This document shows positions 59,804-62,181 of a stretch of DNA of 62,181 bases, one piece after another. The DNA comes from a virus. The position numbers and the translations under genes were made by a program. The number at the start of each line of letters is the position of its first letter. Positions within the stretch are counted from its first letter, which is position 1. The stretch is taken from positions 1-62,181 of the IMG/VR virus record IMGVR_UViG_3300042374_000456; one strand, 5' to 3'. The notes under the pieces were generated by a model that worked only from the letters and a program-made list of their open reading frames with translations, did no database searches and was not told where the DNA came from.

Positions 59804-60640
59804 ATGGCATTAGACATTAACGCAATTAGAGGTAGACTAAACAAACTACAAAACACACAAAAGAAAACGGATGCATTGTGGAAACCAACACCTGGTAAAT
59901 CCCAAGTCCGTATCGTCCCTTACAAGTTCAACAAAGATAATCCATTTATCGAACTTTATTTTCACTACAACGTAAATAACAAAACTTATCTATCTCCAAT
60001 TTCGTTTGGTAGACCTGACCCTATTGTTGAGTTTGCAGACAAACTTAAAAGAATGGGTGATAAGGAAGATTGGAAAGCAGCAAAGGCTATGGAGCCTAAG
60101 TTGAGAACCTTCGTTCCTGTTATTGTTCGTGGACAAGAAAATGAAGGAGTTAAATTTTGGGGATTTGGTAAGACAGTTTATCAAGAAATTTTGGGTTACA
60201 TTGCTGACCCCGATTACGGAGATATTACTGACCCAAATGCCGGTAGAGATTTAACAGTTGATTACATTTCTGCGGAAGATGCAGGTACATCGTATCCTAC
60301 GACTACACTGCGTGTTAAACCAAATCAAACACCATTGGCAGAAGGTGGAGACCTTCAGAAATTCTTAGATAACCAAACTGAGATTACTGAATTGTATTCC
60401 GAACTTTCTTACGCTGAATTAAAGAATGTATTAGAAGGATGGTTAAACCCATCTGCAACATCAGATGATGATGGTACAACTTCAGTAGTAGAAGAAGCAC
60501 TTTCAACCAATACTACATCTAAAACTACACCAAGTGTATCACATGATTTAGGCGGTTCAATCGAAACTCCAACACAACCACCAGTTTCTAAAAAGACTGA
60601 TGATGTAGCTGCAGCATTCGATGATTTATTTAACAATTAA
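59804..60640 (+). CDS. 32: Single-stranded DNA-binding protein, gp32-like
   Basis: The 278-residue protein has the gp32 layout. The basic N-terminal LAST-like region (IRGRLNKLQNTQKK) is for cooperative binding. An OB-fold core follows (SQVRIVPYKFNKDNPFIELYFHYNVNNKTYLSPISFGRPDPI...FVPVIVRGQENEGVKFWGFGKTVYQEI), then a Ser/Thr-rich linker and an acidic tail ending DDVAAAFDDLFNN, which contacts replication proteins. The protein contains no Cys, so the zinc site of T4 gp32 is absent. It has GGAG eight bases before ATG. UvsX follows 12 bases later. Confidence 0.93.
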   Translation: MALDINAIRGRLNKLQNTQKKTDALWKPTPGKSQVRIVPYKFNKDNPFIELYFHYNVNNKTYLSPISFGRPDPIVEFADKLKRMGDKEDWKAAKAMEPKLRTFVPVIVRGQENEGVKFWGFGKTVYQEILGYIADPDYGDITDPNAGRDLTVDYISAEDAGTSYPTTTLRVKPNQTPLAEGGDLQKFLDNQTEITELYSELSYAELKNVLEGWLNPSATSDDDGTTSVVEEALSTNTTSKTTPSVSHDLGGSIETPTQPPVSKKTDDVAAAFDDLFNN

Positions 60641-60652
60641 TAACCAAATTTT

Positions 60653-61774
60653 ATGGCAAAACAAGAATTGGATTTAGCCGATATTCTAGCGAGTGAGCTA
60701 AATAAACAATCTAAAGACCAAAAAGTAGCATTCTTCTTAGATGATGATGCAACTCCTACAAACGTAGAGGGTTGGGTATCAACCGGATGTGCTACATTAG
60801 ATGTTGCGATTTCAAATCGTCCTTATGGTGGATTGCCTGTTGGTAGAATTGTTGAGATAACAGGATTAGAACAAAGTGGAAAATCATTAGTATCTGCACA
60901 CATCCTTGCTGAAACACAAAAGCAAGGGGGTGTAGCAGTGTTAATAGATACTGAAACTGCAGTTAGTAGAGAATTTCTTGAAGCAATCGGTGTGGATGTA
61001 AAGAAATTACTTTATGTATCAGCAGATTCAGTTGAACAAATCTTTGATTTTACTGAAACTATTATTGAGAAAGTTAGACAGACAGACAAAGACAGATTAG
61101 TAGTAATTGTAACCGATTCAGTAGCAGCAGCATCCACTAAAACGGAGTTGGCTTCTGATTATGGTAAAGATGGCTATGCAACTGACAAAGCAATCATCAT
61201 CTCAAAGGCGATGAGAAAGATTACCAATATGATTGGTAGACAAAAAATCTTATTAGTATATACAAACCAACTTCGTCAGAAAATGAACGCAATGCCGTTC
61301 GGTGACCCGTGGACTACATCCGGTGGTAAAGCCCTAGCATTCCATGCTTCGGTTAGATTACGTTTGAAAGGAATGGGGCAGATTAAGATGAAGGTAAATG
61401 GTAACGATAAAATCGTTGGTATGAAAGTAAGAGCTCAAGTCGTTAAGAATAGAATGGGCCCACCATTAAGATGTGCTGATTTTGATATCTTCTTTGATAG
61501 AGGAATCGATAACTATGGTTCGTGGTTAGTTGTAATGAAAGATAATAAAATCGTTAAACAAGCAGGTGCTTGGTATGAATATACTGATACTGAAAGTGGC
61601 GAGGTTATTAAATTCCAATCTAAAGATTTCATCACTATGATGGAAAGTAGGGTTGATGTTAGAGACCAAATTTATAAAAAGATTTGTGAATCTACGATAT
61701 TACAATACAAATCAGATACATTAGATATCGAAAATATGGAAATCGATGAATCTGGTGCAGGAATGGATGATTAA
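60653..61774 (+). CDS. uvsX: UvsX/RecA-type recombinase
   Basis: The 373-residue protein has RecA-core motifs: Walker A GLEQSGKS (about 71-78), Walker B-type VVIVTDSVAA (about 150-160), the KAMRKITNMIGRQKILLVYTNQLRQK segment that includes the L2-adjacent region, and a GGKALAFHASVRLRL strand. It forms filaments on single-stranded DNA and performs strand exchange for repair and recombination-dependent replication, loaded onto gp32-coated DNA. The C-terminus is acidic. It directly follows gp32 with no Shine-Dalgarno of its own, so it probably depends on the same transcript. Confidence 0.94.
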   Translation: MAKQELDLADILASELNKQSKDQKVAFFLDDDATPTNVEGWVSTGCATLDVAISNRPYGGLPVGRIVEITGLEQSGKSLVSAHILAETQKQGGVAVLIDTETAVSREFLEAIGVDVKKLLYVSADSVEQIFDFTETIIEKVRQTDKDRLVVIVTDSVAAASTKTELASDYGKDGYATDKAIIISKAMRKITNMIGRQKILLVYTNQLRQKMNAMPFGDPWTTSGGKALAFHASVRLRLKGMGQIKMKVNGNDKIVGMKVRAQVVKNRMGPPLRCADFDIFFDRGIDNYGSWLVVMKDNKIVKQAGAWYEYTDTESGEVIKFQSKDFITMMESRVDVRDQIYKKICESTILQYKSDTLDIENMEIDESGAGMDD

Positions 61775-61789
61775 TTTAAAAACAACACA

Positions 61790-62181
61790 TTGAAAGCAAT
61801 ATACAAAAACATTTTAGAGTCGGTAGAAAAAGAACATACTAGCAACTCTATTAAAACTAGAAATTCTAGAGTTCTCATAATAGATGGATTAAATACATTC
61901 ATCCGTTGCTGGTCATCAATTCCCACAATGAATGATGATGGCGACCACTTAGGTGGAGTAACGGGAGTTTTAAAATCAATAGGTTACGCTATCCGTCAGG
62001 TTCAACCAACTCGTGTTATTGTAGTTTTCGATGGTAAAGGTGGCTCTCAAAGTAGAAAAAAGAGATTTTCGGGTTATAAGGCAGATAGAGACCCAAACAA
62101 ACTTAGAGTGAATCGTCAATATGCCGGTATGATGAATATCGAGGATGAACGCGAATCAATGAAAAGACAATTTGTTTGGTT
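61790..62181 (+). CDS. 5'-3' exonuclease / RNase H-like (FEN type), 3' end outside window
   Basis: The open frame continues off the right edge. The motif VLIIDGLNTFIRCW (about 32-45) with its conserved Asp, and VIVVFDGKGGSQSRKKRFSGYKADR (about 80-105), are typical of the FEN/PIN 5' nuclease family that includes T4 RNase H, which removes RNA primers during lagging-strand synthesis. No ATG precedes the first motif; the only start after the in-frame stop at 61772 is TTG at 61790, so I infer a TTG start. It follows UvsX after 15 bases and belongs to the same replication cluster. Confidence 0.85.
   Translation, partial: MKAIYKNILESVEKEHTSNSIKTRNSRVLIIDGLNTFIRCWSSIPTMNDDGDHLGGVTGVLKSIGYAIRQVQPTRVIVVFDGKGGSQSRKKRFSGYKADRDPNKLRVNRQYAGMMNIEDERESMKRQFVW

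Noticed and set aside
1-62181. tRNA genes, insertion sequences, integrase and attachment sites
   Set aside because: None was seen on reading; intergenic gaps are short and filled by promoters and terminators. A tRNA scan could still find one I missed.

Overview
The window is part of the genome of a large, AT-rich, T4-like myovirus (contractile-tailed phage). Nearly every gene lies on the + strand. Recognisable T4-type genes are the prohead protease (gp21), scaffold (gp22), major capsid protein (gp23), neck and tail-completion proteins, tail sheath (gp18), tail tube (gp19), baseplate proteins including a gp53-like LysM protein, the single-strand binding protein (gp32) and UvsX. The host is probably a member of Bacteroidota. 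Ten intergenic sites carry a TTTG-like box followed by exactly 20 bases and then a TAnnTTTG/TAnnTTAG box, which matches the published Bacteroidota housekeeping promoter (-33/-7). I saw no tRNA, CRISPR array or insertion sequence.

Layout. 1-7212: head module (protease, unknown protein, two putative internal head proteins with 10-residue targeting peptides, a phage ribosomal protein bS21, scaffold, capsid). 7342-12168: an early-type insert (GIY-YIG endonuclease, a helicase with five C-terminal repeats, six small unknown genes). 12243-17077: SGNH hydrolase, Dps-like protein, neck and tail-completion genes. 17083-33773: about 16 kb of fibre genes built from SGSSQ repeats and shared modules, two ending in peptidase-S74 chaperone domains, plus a glycosyltransferase and a fibre-type protein containing an intein-like Hint domain. 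33843-46992: sheath, tube, a gp26-like protein with an apparent programmed frameshift, tape measure and baseplate. 47059-51889: a PhyH-like oxygenase and small early genes (SWIM finger, SPFH protein). 51909-62181: a reduced family-A DNA polymerase, exported nuclease, LamG protein, a large unknown protein, DUF1599-like protein, HNH-helicase fusion, gp32, UvsX and a 5'-3' exonuclease running off the end.

Regulation. Early genes follow the TTTG-N20-TAnnTTAG promoters and have A-rich leaders without Shine-Dalgarno sequences. Most virion genes, and gp32, follow a different motif (TATATTTATA or ATACTTATAT), and many have strong AGGAG-type ribosome binding sites. This is odd for a Bacteroidota host, whose ribosomes mask the anti-Shine-Dalgarno using bS21, bS18 and bS6. 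The phage carries its own bS21, whose residue at the key masking position appears to be Arg rather than Tyr. The most interesting hypothesis here is that phage bS21 converts host ribosomes so that they favour Shine-Dalgarno-led late messages.

Other notable points are a tail-gene frameshift whose second reading frame has no start codon but ends exactly in a terminator, a likely protease-processed multi-domain internal protein, and a thumb-less, exonuclease-degenerate PolA. All functional names come from reading translations by eye; no database search was run.
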